Source of the DNA: Pseudomonas synxantha BG33R
GTDB taxonomy: Bacteria > Pseudomonadota > Gammaproteobacteria > Pseudomonadales > Pseudomonadaceae
Reading direction: 5' to 3'
Assembly (NCBI RefSeq): GCF_000263715.2
Contig: NZ_CM001514.1
Span: forward strand, 1,164,936-1,228,935
DNA: 64,000 nt
The translations under genes and the position numbers were made by a program. Positions within the stretch are counted from its first letter, which is position 1; each line of letters opens with the position of its first letter. Below the pieces are notes generated by a model that had not been told where the DNA came from, did not search any database, and was given only the letters and a program-made list of their open reading frames with translations. Below, piece after piece: positions 9,401 through 18,364 of this stretch.

Positions 9401-11222
9401 AGTCATTGAACAGCGCTATGACATGTTTGCGCGACCTGACGTACTGACCACTCGCTACGCCGATACCGAGGTGGTCACGCAGGTGAGCTACGACCCCTTG
9501 GGGCGGGAGGCGCAGCGGCGCTTTTTGCACAATGGCGTGCTGCTACACATCATCAGCAGCACTTATCATCCCAACAGCCTGCTGGCCAGTCGCATCGTGC
9601 GTGACGCAGCCTCTGAATTGGTGATGGGGGAGACCTTCACCTATGACGCCTTCCTGCGGCTCAAGACTTACAAATGCGAGGGGCGTGAACATCCCCAGGA
9701 CTCGCTGGGGCGCGACATCGTTGGGCAGCAATTTTGCTTCGACAGCCTGGATAACATCACGCACGTCGTGACGACTTTCGCTGACGGCGCGCAGGACATC
9801 AGCGAGCGGTTTTTCACCGACGCAGACCCCACGCGCCTGACCCGTGTGACCCACTCCAACCCGTTGCAGGATGATGCCCTGACCTATGATGCGGCGGGTA
9901 ATTTGACCGGGGGGCCAGCAGGGCGAACTTACACCTACAACGGCTATGACCAGTTGACCTGCGTGCAGGAAGGTTCCCTGCAGTGCAGCTACCAGTACGA
10001 TGCCGAGTCTCGACAAGTCGTGGCGACACGTGACAATGAATCACCGGTGGTCATGGTCTATGCGGGGGATCATCTGGATAGGTTGGTGCAGGGCAGTAGA
10101 AAACTGCGTTACTTCAACGTCGGGGGCCAAGTGCAGGCGCGTACCGGTGGCGTCGAGGGGCCGCAGCTGCATCTGAATGACGGGGCCGGTACCGTGCGCG
10201 GCGTGGTGGAACCTGGGCAAGCGCCTGTGCAGCGTCATTACGCGCCGTATGGCGAGGGCCAGGTTGTGCCGCAGGACGGCAGTGTGCGATCGATGGCGGA
10301 TCTGCAACTGCCGGCGTTTAACGGCGAGCGTCTGGATGCGGCGGCAGGCCTTTACCATTTGGGTGCGCGTGCCTACGACCCGGGCTTGATGGTGTTCTTT
10401 TCGGCTGATCCATTGGCGCCTTTTGATGAGGGTGGGATTAACAGCTACGCCTACTGCGCTGGTAACCCGATCAACCTCATCGACCCGAGTGGGCTTTTTC
10501 CAAAGTGGCTGTCTTGGGTGCTGACCGGGATTGCGCTGGCCTTATCGGTGGTGGCGTTCAAGGTTGCAGTGGTCGGGATGGCGGCGGCGCTCGCTAAAGG
10601 GGCGGTAAAGGCGGCAAATATTCTGGGCGTCATCGCTACGGGCTCTAGCTCGGTAGGCGGCACGCTGGGGATTACAGGGCTGAGTATCGAGGCCGTCGAC
10701 AAGCAAATGGGGTGGGATCGTTCGCAGCACATCAAGAACCTTGGATGGGCATCTTTCGGGTTTTCTACGGTAGGCGTCGTTGCCGCGGTCTCGATCTCTG
10801 TCAATGCTGGGATTATCGCTTTCAAAAGCGCGGCGTCCTCGGCCTCCGAAAAAACCACGGGCTTACTTTCCAGTCAATTGGGCAGCGGGCTCGTTGCGGC
10901 CGGCAAGAACGCGGCAGGGTTATCCTACTCGCTCGCTGTGCCAGCCAGGGTAACCACTGCCAGTCAACTATTCGGTGCTACCCGCGCGGTACTCCGGTGG
11001 ACTAACTTCGGTCGTGGCTTGGATGCGCGAACCAAGAGCCTGCAAGCTCAGCCGTCGGCCGACGACGAGCAGTCACAGCGCCAGCAGCAACCACAGCCGC
11101 GCCCCATAAGCCTGGGGCTGGCAGACATGCCGGGGAGCAGTTTTCAGTTCTATGGGGAATTTCGAAAAGAGGCCATGCGTATTCGTCAGCCTGTCTGGAG
11201 TGACCTGGGCGATAGTGACTGA
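6492..11222 (+). CDS. RHS/YD-repeat protein with polymorphic-type C-terminal region
   Basis: A 1576-residue protein of the RHS/YD-repeat class (TccC-like shell proteins and polymorphic toxins). Many YD-type repeats fill residues ~200-1230, then comes the core-associated segment GLYHLGARAYDPGLMVFFSADP and NPINLIDPSG (DPSG at 1331-1334), the usual boundary of the variable C terminus. The last ~242 residues start with hydrophobic, Gly/Ala-rich stretches and end in a charged Gln-rich tail; I recognise no toxin fold. ATG 6492 is preferred over an in-frame GTG at 6477 because GGAG sits six bases upstream of it. No signal peptide, PAAR domain, VgrG or immunity gene is adjacent. Converges on rhlB. 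Role could be contact-dependent or insect-directed toxicity, but that is inference. Confidence 0.9.
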   Translation: MDVYSQAFNFRSYFGGAVDPRTGQYGCRIQLATLYPQGPLEISRTIALSFSMLNNKVGVYGTSWSISNTEFDSTLSRLTLLTGEQFKTQSLPPVGGTLLIKDRKLKDLVVKRPDATTLHVIYKDGTVEILKRTGSTTPYRIDAIQFENGERLKWEYAPGGSLERILDHDQQVLLLLTYSNGRLVRSDTRVDGGRYARIAFTQSNGRLTGFTAPYDSRESPPSANYVLEYGQAFRNGMIAIRRVRPPMGGDELINYAENGHQYANGQHIPRVTSWVQTPAAGQPGMSRTYSYSPGRNFTGYPFSGGFREGEDNLYLIGSDYNYWTEETRIDDITSKTTLSVTRTTYNKFHLLTEEQVLREGTRTTRTIEYNVCPGLFPAQPPNLQLPRVITTSYALVAGGAERVVKVEIETDDYGNELSRTEDSGVRIEYSYYSKDGELGKCPADPHDLFPRYVKQERLIPAGGTPAVRFTEYTHTRVQHTDNSYFVMPESVTQAGAFSTQQTYYDAPAELAGRLKSTTSTVDGQVLVSNYSYTVTGDTLSETCRLLGREGHWLESVRTHSLVDRRLLLMSRDGGATLVTAYDVAGRLTAQTASPGEPQQASRSFVYHYAAPTKRAHLVMTDAQGRSTVTYFDGAGRPVAEALLLENGAKEQPLGTWRYDALGQTVERTHIDYLPDGERVLTTRYAYNAWGNACRVSRADGSVAIDEYDPRLHLRVTGVEGGERLETYLNAHHQPFLVNQVDALGQITEVQSCLYDGLGRCLSRVDVDKHRIDYTYDLFDRILTTLHTPSDGSPARLRTVAYARGTSESLPSSISIDGKQVGSRTYDSLGRLTAQSRGTAPATTWHYETNWTEPVAVVSGSGHRQQWTYDKELGTPSTVKMSGHTDRQYRHDPVSGQPTYSESGTLKHELFHDVNGYPEKEIQTVLGMALVTQYGYSIGGRMLQHISDDGQRSEFEYDSMGRVCTMTAGTVVIEQRYDMFARPDVLTTRYADTEVVTQVSYDPLGREAQRRFLHNGVLLHIISSTYHPNSLLASRIVRDAASELVMGETFTYDAFLRLKTYKCEGREHPQDSLGRDIVGQQFCFDSLDNITHVVTTFADGAQDISERFFTDADPTRLTRVTHSNPLQDDALTYDAAGNLTGGPAGRTYTYNGYDQLTCVQEGSLQCSYQYDAESRQVVATRDNESPVVMVYAGDHLDRLVQGSRKLRYFNVGGQVQARTGGVEGPQLHLNDGAGTVRGVVEPGQAPVQRHYAPYGEGQVVPQDGSVRSMADLQLPAFNGERLDAAAGLYHLGARAYDPGLMVFFSADPLAPFDEGGINSYAYCAGNPINLIDPSGLFPKWLSWVLTGIALALSVVAFKVAVVGMAAALAKGAVKAANILGVIATGSSSVGGTLGITGLSIEAVDKQMGWDRSQHIKNLGWASFGFSTVGVVAAVSISVNAGIIAFKSAASSASEKTTGLLSSQLGSGLVAAGKNAAGLSYSLAVPARVTTASQLFGATRAVLRWTNFGRGLDARTKSLQAQPSADDEQSQRQQQPQPRPISLGLADMPGSSFQFYGEFRKEAMRIRQPVWSDLGDSD

Positions 11223-11244
11223 TCTGGACAAGGCAGTGGGCGCA

Positions 11245-11278
11245 TAAAAAATGCCAGTCAGGCTCGCTGACTGGCATT
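11245..11278 (-). terminator. Rho-independent terminator of rhlB
   Basis: Eleven-base-pair stem (ATGCCAGTCAG / CTGACTGGCAT, loop of five) at 11251-11278. Read on the minus strand it is followed by a run of six T (11250-11245), so it terminates rhlB. It lies between the convergent RHS and rhlB genes and may also stop RHS transcripts, though the plus-strand T run is weak. Confidence 0.85.
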
Positions 11279-11287
11279 GGTTCAACC

Positions 11288-12754
11288 TTACGGTCGCTTG
11301 CGTTCTACAGGACGCAGCAAATGCGTCGGCGGCGTCTCACAGCTGATCTTGCGCCCCAGCAGCGTCTCGATCGACGGCAACTGATACGAGTCATCTTCCC
11401 CGGCAAAGCTGATCGACACACCCGCCGCCCCGGCACGGCCGGTACGGCCAATGCGGTGCACATAGTCGTCCGGCACTTCCGGCAGGGTGAAGTTGATCAC
11501 GTGGCTGATGCCGTCGATGTGAATACCGCGACCGGCCACGTCGGTGGCCACCAGCACGCGGATCTTGCCTTCGCGGAAGCCTTCCAGGGTTTTGATGCGC
11601 TTGTGCTGCGGCACATCGCCCGACAGTTGCGCAGCATTGACGCCGTCGCGCACCAGGCGTTCTTCGATGCGGCGCACTTCGTCCTTGCGGTTGGCAAAGA
11701 CCATCACGCGTTCCCAGCCATTGTCGTTGACCAGGTTGTAGAGCAGCTTGTACTTGTCGGCACCGGCCACGGCGTAGATATGTTGCTCGACGTTTTCACT
11801 GGCAACGTTCAGCGCCTCGATCTCGACGATCGACGGGTCGGTGGTCCACTGTTTGGCGAGGTTCATCACGTCTTCGGTGAAGGTCGCGGAGAACAGCAGA
11901 GTCTGGCGCTCGGTTTTCGGCGGCGTCTGGCGAATGATCTGGCGTACTTGCGGGATAAAGCCCATGTCGAGCATCCGGTCGGCTTCGTCCAGCACCATCA
12001 CTTCGACCATATCCAGATGCACGTCGCCGCGCTGGTTGAAGTCCAGCAGGCGGCCTGGAGTGGCGACCAGGATGTCGCAGTGACGGGCTTCGAGGTGCTT
12101 GAGCTGCTTGTCGAAGTCCATGCCGCCGACAAATGTCATGACATTGAGGCCGGTGTACTTGGTCAGGTCGGCGGCGTCCTTGGCGATCTGCACCACCAGC
12201 TCCCGGGTAGGGGCGATGATCAGGGCGCGCGGTTCACCCATGTAGCGTTCCTTGGGCGGCGGCGTTTGCAGCAGCTGGGTGATGATCGAGATCAGGAACG
12301 CGGCGGTCTTGCCGGTACCGGTCTGGGCGCGGCCGATGGCGTCTTTGCCGGCCAGGGTGAAGCCCAGCACCTGCGCCTGGATCGGCGTGCAGTACGGGAA
12401 ACCCAGGTCCTGGATGGCGTGCATCAGTTCCGGGGCCAGCTTGAAGTCGTGGAAGCGGGTTTTGCCTTCCTGGGGCTCGACGACGAAGTCTTCGAGTCTC
12501 CACGGGGTCACCGGCGGCTTGGGCGCGCGCTCGCGACGAGGTTTGGCCGCAGGTGCTGGGGCGGCCTCAGCAGGCGTTACCTGTTCAGGCGGCGTCACCG
12601 TGGGTTTTTTCGGTGAGGCGGCAGGCGTAGTCCGGCCAGGCTGTGGACCGTCATTGCGGTTGCCGGGCTTGGGGGCAGGAGCACTGGGAACAGGCGCGAG
12701 CGGCTCAGCCTCGCTTTTGCCGAACATCTTCTTGAGTGCTTTGAGCACGGTCAT
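11288..12754 (-). CDS. rhlB: ATP-dependent DEAD-box RNA helicase RhlB
   Basis: RNA helicase associated with RNA decay. Helicase motifs are all present: AQTGTGKT (Walker A), [15 protein letters not shown] (DEAD), FSATF (motif III), [10 protein letters not shown] and [10 protein letters not shown] (motif VI). The 488-residue protein has a long N-terminal extension rich in Pro and Ala (residues ~15-85), which is low-complexity and probably disordered; this is seen in Pseudomonas RhlB. Starts with ATG at 12754 and has its own strong terminator. It is convergent with the RHS gene, and marks return to core genome after the islet. Confidence 0.93.
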   Translation of the reverse strand: MTVLKALKKMFGKSEAEPLAPVPSAPAPKPGNRNDGPQPGRTTPAASPKKPTVTPPEQVTPAEAAPAPAAKPRRERAPKPPVTPWRLEDFVVEPQEGKTRFHDFKLAPELMHAIQDLGFPYCTPIQAQVLGFTLAGKDAIGRAQTGTGKTAAFLISIITQLLQTPPPKERYMGEPRALIIAPTRELVVQIAKDAADLTKYTGLNVMTFVGGMDFDKQLKHLEARHCDILVATPGRLLDFNQRGDVHLDMVEVMVLDEADRMLDMGFIPQVRQIIRQTPPKTERQTLLFSATFTEDVMNLAKQWTTDPSIVEIEALNVASENVEQHIYAVAGADKYKLLYNLVNDNGWERVMVFANRKDEVRRIEERLVRDGVNAAQLSGDVPQHKRIKTLEGFREGKIRVLVATDVAGRGIHIDGISHVINFTLPEVPDDYVHRIGRTGRAGAAGVSISFAGEDDSYQLPSIETLLGRKISCETPPTHLLRPVERKRP

Positions 12755-12849
12755 CTCATTAATTGGTTAAGGAATGTACGCCGGCCAGTGTAATGCAAGA
12801 ATCGGGCGCGGCGTAGTGCGTCTGTCATACGGCTACATAAACGCGGGTT

Positions 12850-13852
<1,003 letters not shown>

Positions 13853-14884
13853 ATGAAGGTATTGAAGTCCACCCTGGCCATCGTCACCGCGGCGGCTGTA
13901 CTGGGTGTCAGTGGTTTCGCCCAGGCGGGCGCCACTCTGGATGCCGTGCAGAAAAAAGGCTTTGTGCAATGCGGCGTAAGTGACGGTTTGCCGGGTTTCT
14001 CGGTGCCGGATGCCAGCGGCAAGATCCTCGGGATTGACGCTGACTACTGCCGCGCTGTGGCTGCTGCGGTTTTTGGTGACGCCACCAAGGTCAAGTTCAG
14101 CCAGTTGAACGCCAAGGAGCGTTTCACCGCGCTGCAATCGGGCGAAGTCGACATCCTGTCGCGCAACACCACCATGACCAGTTCCCGCGATGCGGGCATG
14201 GGCCTGAAATTCCCGGGCTTCATCACCTACTACGACGGCATCGGCTTTCTGGTCAACAACAAGCTCGGCGTGAAAAGTGCCAAGGAACTGGACGGCGCGA
14301 CCATCTGCATCCAGGCGGGTACTACCACTGAGCTGAACGTTTCCGATTACTTCCGCGCCAACAACCTCAAGTACACCCCGATCACCTTCGACACTTCTGA
14401 TGAAAGCGCCAAGTCGCTGGAGTCCGGGCGTTGCGACGTGCTGACTTCCGACAAGTCGCAACTGTTCGCCCAGCGCAGCAAGCTGGCGGCGCCGAAAGAC
14501 TACGTGGTGCTGCCGGAAACCATTTCCAAGGAACCACTGGGCCCGGTGGTGCGTAACGGCGACGACGAGTGGCTGGCCATCGTGCGCTGGGTGGGCTACG
14601 CCATGCTCAACGCTGAAGAGGCCGGTGTGACCTCCAAGAACGTCGAGGCCGAAGCCAAGTCCACCAAGAACCCGGACGTTGCGCGTCTGCTCGGTGCCGA
14701 TGGCGAATACGGCAAAGACCTGAAAGTGAAGAAGGATTGGGTCGTACAGATCGTCAAGCAAGTGGGTAACTACGGCGAAATGTTCGAGCGCAACCTGGGC
14801 AAGAGCACGCCGCTGGAAATCGACCGTGGCCTGAACGCGCTGTGGAACAACGGCGGTATCCAGTACGCACCTCCTGTGCGCTGA
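13853..14884 (+). CDS. aapJ: General L-amino-acid ABC transporter, periplasmic binding protein AapJ
   Basis: Periplasmic receptor that captures amino acids for the AapQMP transporter. The 343-residue protein begins with a signal peptide (MKVLKSTLAIVTAAAVL, cleaved after FAQAGA or nearby) and has the solute-binding protein family 3 fold, with GVSDGLPGFSVPD and the conserved cysteines of the AapJ group. An upstream open extension to 13505 is rejected because GGAGG lies six bases before ATG 13853 and only this start gives a signal peptide. A stem-loop at 14899 follows it and probably makes this gene more highly expressed than the permeases. Confidence 0.93.
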   Translation: MKVLKSTLAIVTAAAVLGVSGFAQAGATLDAVQKKGFVQCGVSDGLPGFSVPDASGKILGIDADYCRAVAAAVFGDATKVKFSQLNAKERFTALQSGEVDILSRNTTMTSSRDAGMGLKFPGFITYYDGIGFLVNNKLGVKSAKELDGATICIQAGTTTELNVSDYFRANNLKYTPITFDTSDESAKSLESGRCDVLTSDKSQLFAQRSKLAAPKDYVVLPETISKEPLGPVVRNGDDEWLAIVRWVGYAMLNAEEAGVTSKNVEAEAKSTKNPDVARLLGADGEYGKDLKVKKDWVVQIVKQVGNYGEMFERNLGKSTPLEIDRGLNALWNNGGIQYAPPVR

Positions 14885-14898
14885 TCGCTGATGGTTCT

Positions 14899-14927
14899 AT
14901 CACCCGGTGGGCCAACCGCCGGGTGAT
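14899..14927 (+). terminator. Stem-loop between aapJ and aapQ (partial terminator or mRNA stabiliser)
   Basis: Inverted repeat ATCACCCGG...CCGGGTGAT followed by a weak T-containing stretch. Such structures after the binding-protein gene of ABC operons commonly raise the ratio of binding protein to permease by partial termination or by blocking 3' decay. Confidence 0.6.
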
Positions 14928-14956
14928 GTTCTGTTCCATTCCTTGCGGGGCATTCC

Positions 14957-16138
14957 ATGCAAAATCTCATCGGCGCACCCAAGCAGAAGCTCAGCTTCAG
15001 CGATCCCAAAGTGCGCGCGTGGCTCTTCCAGATCATCACCATTGTGGCGGTGGTCTCGCTGGGCTGGTACCTGTTTCACAACACCCAGACCAACCTGCAA
15101 CACCGGGGCATCACCTCCGGTTTCGACTTTCTTGAGCGCAGTGCCGGCTTTGGCATCGCGCAGCATTTGATCGACTACACCGAATCGGACAGCTATGCCC
15201 GGGTGTTTGTGATCGGCTTGCTCAATACCTTGCTGGTGACCGTCATTGGTGTGGTGCTGGCAACCCTGCTCGGTTTCATCATCGGCGTGGCGCGCCTGTC
15301 GCCCAACTGGATGATCAACAAGCTGGCGACGGTCTATGTGGAAGTCTTTCGCAATATCCCGCCGTTGCTGCAAATCCTGTTCTGGTATTTCGCGGTGTTC
15401 CTGACCATGCCGGGGCCGCGCAACAGCCATAACTTCGGTGACATGTTCTTCGTCAGCAGTCGTGGCCTGAACATGCCGGCGGCGCTGGCGGCCGATGGGT
15501 TCTGGCCGTTTGTCGCCAGCGTGGTGGTCGCTATCGTGGCTATCGTGCTGATGACCCGCTGGGCCAACAAGCGCTTTGAAGCGACAGGCGTACCGTTCCA
15601 TAAATTCTGGACGGGCCTGGCGCTATTGATTGTGATCCCGACGTTGTGCGGGTTGACCTTCGGCGCACCGCTGCATTGGGAAATGCCCAGGCTTGCAGGC
15701 TTCAACTTCGTCGGCGGCTGGGTACTGATTCCGGAACTGCTGGCATTGACCCTGGCCCTGACCGTGTACACGGCGGCCTTCATTGCGGAGATCGTGCGTT
15801 CTGGCATCAAGTCCGTCAGCCATGGCCAGACTGAAGCGGCACGCTCGCTGGGCCTGCGCCCGGGGCCGACGCTACGCAAGGTCATCATCCCGCAAGCCTT
15901 GCGCGTGATCATTCCCCCGTTGACCAGCCAATACCTGAACCTGGCGAAAAACTCCTCGTTGGCCGCCGGTATCGGTTACCCGGAAATGGTTTCGCTGTTT
16001 GCCGGCACGGTGCTCAATCAGACCGGCCAGGCCATCGAAGTCATTGCCATCACCATGAGCGTGTACCTGGCGATCAGCATCAGCATTTCCCTGCTGATGA
16101 ACTGGTACAACAAGCGCATTGCGCTGATCGAGCGGTGA
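14957..16138 (+). CDS. aapQ: Amino-acid ABC transporter permease AapQ
   Basis: Inner-membrane permease of the general L-amino-acid transporter, forming the translocation pore with AapM. The 393-residue length and large central insertion between membrane segments (residues ~130-250) are typical of AapQ rather than of HisM-type permeases. The ABC-permease EAA loop is visible as QTEAARSLGLRPGPTLRKVIIPQALRV near residue 295. Lies 72 bases after aapJ and 10 bases before aapM. Confidence 0.92.
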   Translation: MQNLIGAPKQKLSFSDPKVRAWLFQIITIVAVVSLGWYLFHNTQTNLQHRGITSGFDFLERSAGFGIAQHLIDYTESDSYARVFVIGLLNTLLVTVIGVVLATLLGFIIGVARLSPNWMINKLATVYVEVFRNIPPLLQILFWYFAVFLTMPGPRNSHNFGDMFFVSSRGLNMPAALAADGFWPFVASVVVAIVAIVLMTRWANKRFEATGVPFHKFWTGLALLIVIPTLCGLTFGAPLHWEMPRLAGFNFVGGWVLIPELLALTLALTVYTAAFIAEIVRSGIKSVSHGQTEAARSLGLRPGPTLRKVIIPQALRVIIPPLTSQYLNLAKNSSLAAGIGYPEMVSLFAGTVLNQTGQAIEVIAITMSVYLAISISISLLMNWYNKRIALIER

Positions 16139-16148
16139 GGAGACGCCC

Positions 16149-17246
16149 ATGACTACGCATACGTTCAAACCTGATATGCCACCCCCGGGCAAAGTCTTCG
16201 GGCCGGTGGCCTGGATGCGCGCCAATCTGTTCTCAAGCTGGCTCAACACGCTGCTGACTTTGCTGGCGATCTACCTGGTGTACCTGGTGGTGCCGCCGAT
16301 TTTGCATTGGGCGATTCTGGATGCCAACTGGGTCGGCACCACGCGCGCCGATTGCACCAAAGAGGGCGCCTGCTGGGTGTTCATCCAGCAGCGCTTCGGG
16401 CAGTTCATGTATGGCTATTACCCCGTCGACCTGCGCTGGCGCGTGGACATGACGGTATGGCTGGCCATCGTTGGCGTGGCGCCGTTGTTCATCTCGCGTT
16501 TTCCACGCAAGGCGATCTACGGCCTGGGCTTTTTGCTGCTGTACCCGATCATCGCCTACTGCTTGCTGCATGGCGGCGTGTTCGGGCTGAGCAACGTGGC
16601 GACCAGCCAATGGGGCGGCTTGATGCTGACCCTGGTGATCGCCACGGTGGGCATCGCCGGCGCCTTGCCGTTGGGCATTGTGCTGGCGTTGGGCAGGCGT
16701 TCGAACATGCCGGCGATTCGGGTGGTTTGCGTGACCTTCATCGAGTTCTGGCGCGGCGTGCCGTTGATCACGGTGCTGTTCATGTCATCGGTGATGTTGC
16801 CGTTGTTTCTGCCCGAGGGCATGAACTTCGACAAGTTGTTGCGTGCCCTGATCGGCGTGATTCTGTTTCAGTCGGCCTATGTGGCAGAAGTGGTGCGCGG
16901 TGGCTTGCAGGCGATCCCCAAGGGGCAATACGAAGCGGCTGCGGCGATGGGCCTGGGTTACTGGCGCAGCATGGGCCTGGTGATCCTGCCGCAAGCCTTG
17001 AAGATGGTGATACCGGGCATCGTCAATACGTTCATCGCACTGTTCAAGGACACCAGCCTTGTGATCATCATCGGCCTGTTCGACCTGCTCAACAGCGTCA
17101 AGCAAGCCGCCGCCGACCCCAAATGGCTGGGCATGGCCACTGAAGGCTACGTGTTCGCCGCCCTGGTGTTCTGGATTTTCTGTTTTGGTATGTCGCGCTA
17201 TTCCATGCATCTGGAACGCAAGCTCGACACCGGCCACAAGCGTTAG
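16149..17246 (+). CDS. aapM: Amino-acid ABC transporter permease AapM
   Basis: Second inner-membrane permease of the Aap system, 365 residues, with hydrophobic segments at residues ~35-55, ~100-150 and from ~165 to the end. The EAA loop appears as [27 protein letters not shown] near residue 260. The start is supported by a GAGGAG-type site at 16137-16142 overlapping the aapQ stop. It is 11 bases before aapP, within the same operon. Confidence 0.92.
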   Translation: MTTHTFKPDMPPPGKVFGPVAWMRANLFSSWLNTLLTLLAIYLVYLVVPPILHWAILDANWVGTTRADCTKEGACWVFIQQRFGQFMYGYYPVDLRWRVDMTVWLAIVGVAPLFISRFPRKAIYGLGFLLLYPIIAYCLLHGGVFGLSNVATSQWGGLMLTLVIATVGIAGALPLGIVLALGRRSNMPAIRVVCVTFIEFWRGVPLITVLFMSSVMLPLFLPEGMNFDKLLRALIGVILFQSAYVAEVVRGGLQAIPKGQYEAAAAMGLGYWRSMGLVILPQALKMVIPGIVNTFIALFKDTSLVIIIGLFDLLNSVKQAAADPKWLGMATEGYVFAALVFWIFCFGMSRYSMHLERKLDTGHKR

Positions 17247-17257
17247 GAGTTGTTTTA

Positions 17258-18022
17258 ATGAGCCAAGCAATCAAGCAGCCGGTGAGCCCTGAAGGCATTA
17301 TTCAGATGCAGGGCGTCAACAAGTGGTATGGCCAGTTCCACGTGTTGAAAGACATCAACCTCAACGTCAAGCAGGGCGAGCGCATTGTGCTGTGCGGGCC
17401 GTCGGGCTCGGGCAAGTCCACCACCATTCGCTGCCTCAACCGCCTGGAAGAGCACCAGCAAGGCCGCATCGTGGTCGATGGCGTGGAGTTGACCAACGAC
17501 CTCAAGCAGATCGAAGCGATCCGCCGTGAAGTGGGCATGGTGTTCCAGCACTTCAATCTGTTCCCACACCTGACCATCCTGCAAAACTGCACGCTGGCGC
17601 CGATGTGGGTGCGCAAGATGCCCAAGCGCAAGGCCGAGGAAATTGCCATGCACTACCTTGAGCGCGTACGCATTCCAGAGCAGGCCCACAAGTTTCCGGG
17701 GCAACTGTCCGGCGGCCAGCAACAGCGTGTGGCCATCGCCCGTGCCTTGTGCATGAAACCGAAAATCATGCTGTTCGACGAGCCGACCTCGGCACTCGAC
17801 CCGGAAATGGTGAAAGAGGTTCTGGACACCATGATTGGCCTGGCCGAAGACGGCATGACCATGTTGTGCGTGACTCACGAAATGGGCTTTGCGCGCACCG
17901 TGGCCAACCGCGTGATCTTCATGGACAAGGGCGAGATCGTGGAGCAGGCGGCGCCGAATGACTTCTTCGACAACCCGCAGAATGACCGGACCAAGTTGTT
18001 CTTGAGCCAGATACTGCATTGA
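17258..18022 (+). CDS. aapP: Amino-acid ABC transporter ATP-binding protein AapP
   Basis: Cytoplasmic ATPase that powers AapQM. The 254-residue protein shows Walker [10 protein letters not shown], the Q-loop in [10 protein letters not shown], signature LSGGQQQR, Walker [13 protein letters not shown] and the H-loop VTHEM. This is the polar amino-acid uptake (HisP/GlnQ) subfamily. Last gene of the aapJQMP operon, followed by a strong terminator. Confidence 0.95.
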   Translation: MSQAIKQPVSPEGIIQMQGVNKWYGQFHVLKDINLNVKQGERIVLCGPSGSGKSTTIRCLNRLEEHQQGRIVVDGVELTNDLKQIEAIRREVGMVFQHFNLFPHLTILQNCTLAPMWVRKMPKRKAEEIAMHYLERVRIPEQAHKFPGQLSGGQQQRVAIARALCMKPKIMLFDEPTSALDPEMVKEVLDTMIGLAEDGMTMLCVTHEMGFARTVANRVIFMDKGEIVEQAAPNDFFDNPQNDRTKLFLSQILH

Positions 18023-18040
18023 TCGATGGTTGAACACATA

Positions 18041-18066
18041 AACCCGGCCTGGTGCCGGGTTTATTG
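18041..18066 (+). terminator. Rho-independent terminator of aapJQMP
   Basis: Hairpin AACCCGGC / GCCGGGTT with a short loop followed by TTATTGTTT, starting 19 bases after the aapP stop. Confidence 0.8.
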
Positions 18067-18173
18067 TTTGTCGGCTAGCAAGCCTTGAGCGCCTCTGGCT
18101 CCCGTGTTGAGGATATGAGTAAACCTGCGCAAATACCCTGGCCTAGCCACTCTACTGCTTCTTTTGCTAATCC

Positions 18174-18364
18174 AGGCACTCTGGTGCGTTGCCTTTGCAG
18201 GCAACTGCGAATAGCCTCGTCGGCGCCCAGTTACGTCAGGCCCTGAACATCTCACCGCGTCGCCAGGCTGTATTCGACCTGCATATCGCCTTGCTCGACG
18301 CGGTAGAAACCAAGACCGCGAACGTGCCAAATCCCTCTGCCGGCAGTTGATCAATGAACCTTGA
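18174..18364 (+). pseudogene. Remnant of a GntR-family (FCD domain) regulator 3' end
   Basis: Translation upstream of the CynX-type transporter gives HSGALPLQATANSLVG followed by LRQALNISPRRQAVFDLHIA and LLDAV, which looks like the C-terminal FCD ligand-binding domain of a FadR-type GntR regulator. After LLDAVE the homology continues only in another frame (DRERAKSLCRQLINEP, stop 18362-18364), requiring a one-base indel near 18310. An in-frame TAA lies just upstream of the first residues, and no N-terminal winged-helix part is present. The remnant stop overlaps the transporter start by 11 bases, the normal operon junction for such pairs. I infer that the regulator has decayed and the transporter has lost local control. 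The call rests on short similarity. Confidence 0.5.

Noticed and set aside
6492..11222. RHS protein as a type VI secretion effector
   Set aside because: No VgrG, PAAR, Hcp or chaperone gene is nearby and no PAAR domain is visible at the N terminus; the secretion route cannot be claimed.
11321..12616. Plus-strand open frame of 431 codons opposite rhlB
   Set aside because: Shadow of rhlB, which has every helicase motif; the antisense product is unrelated to any family.
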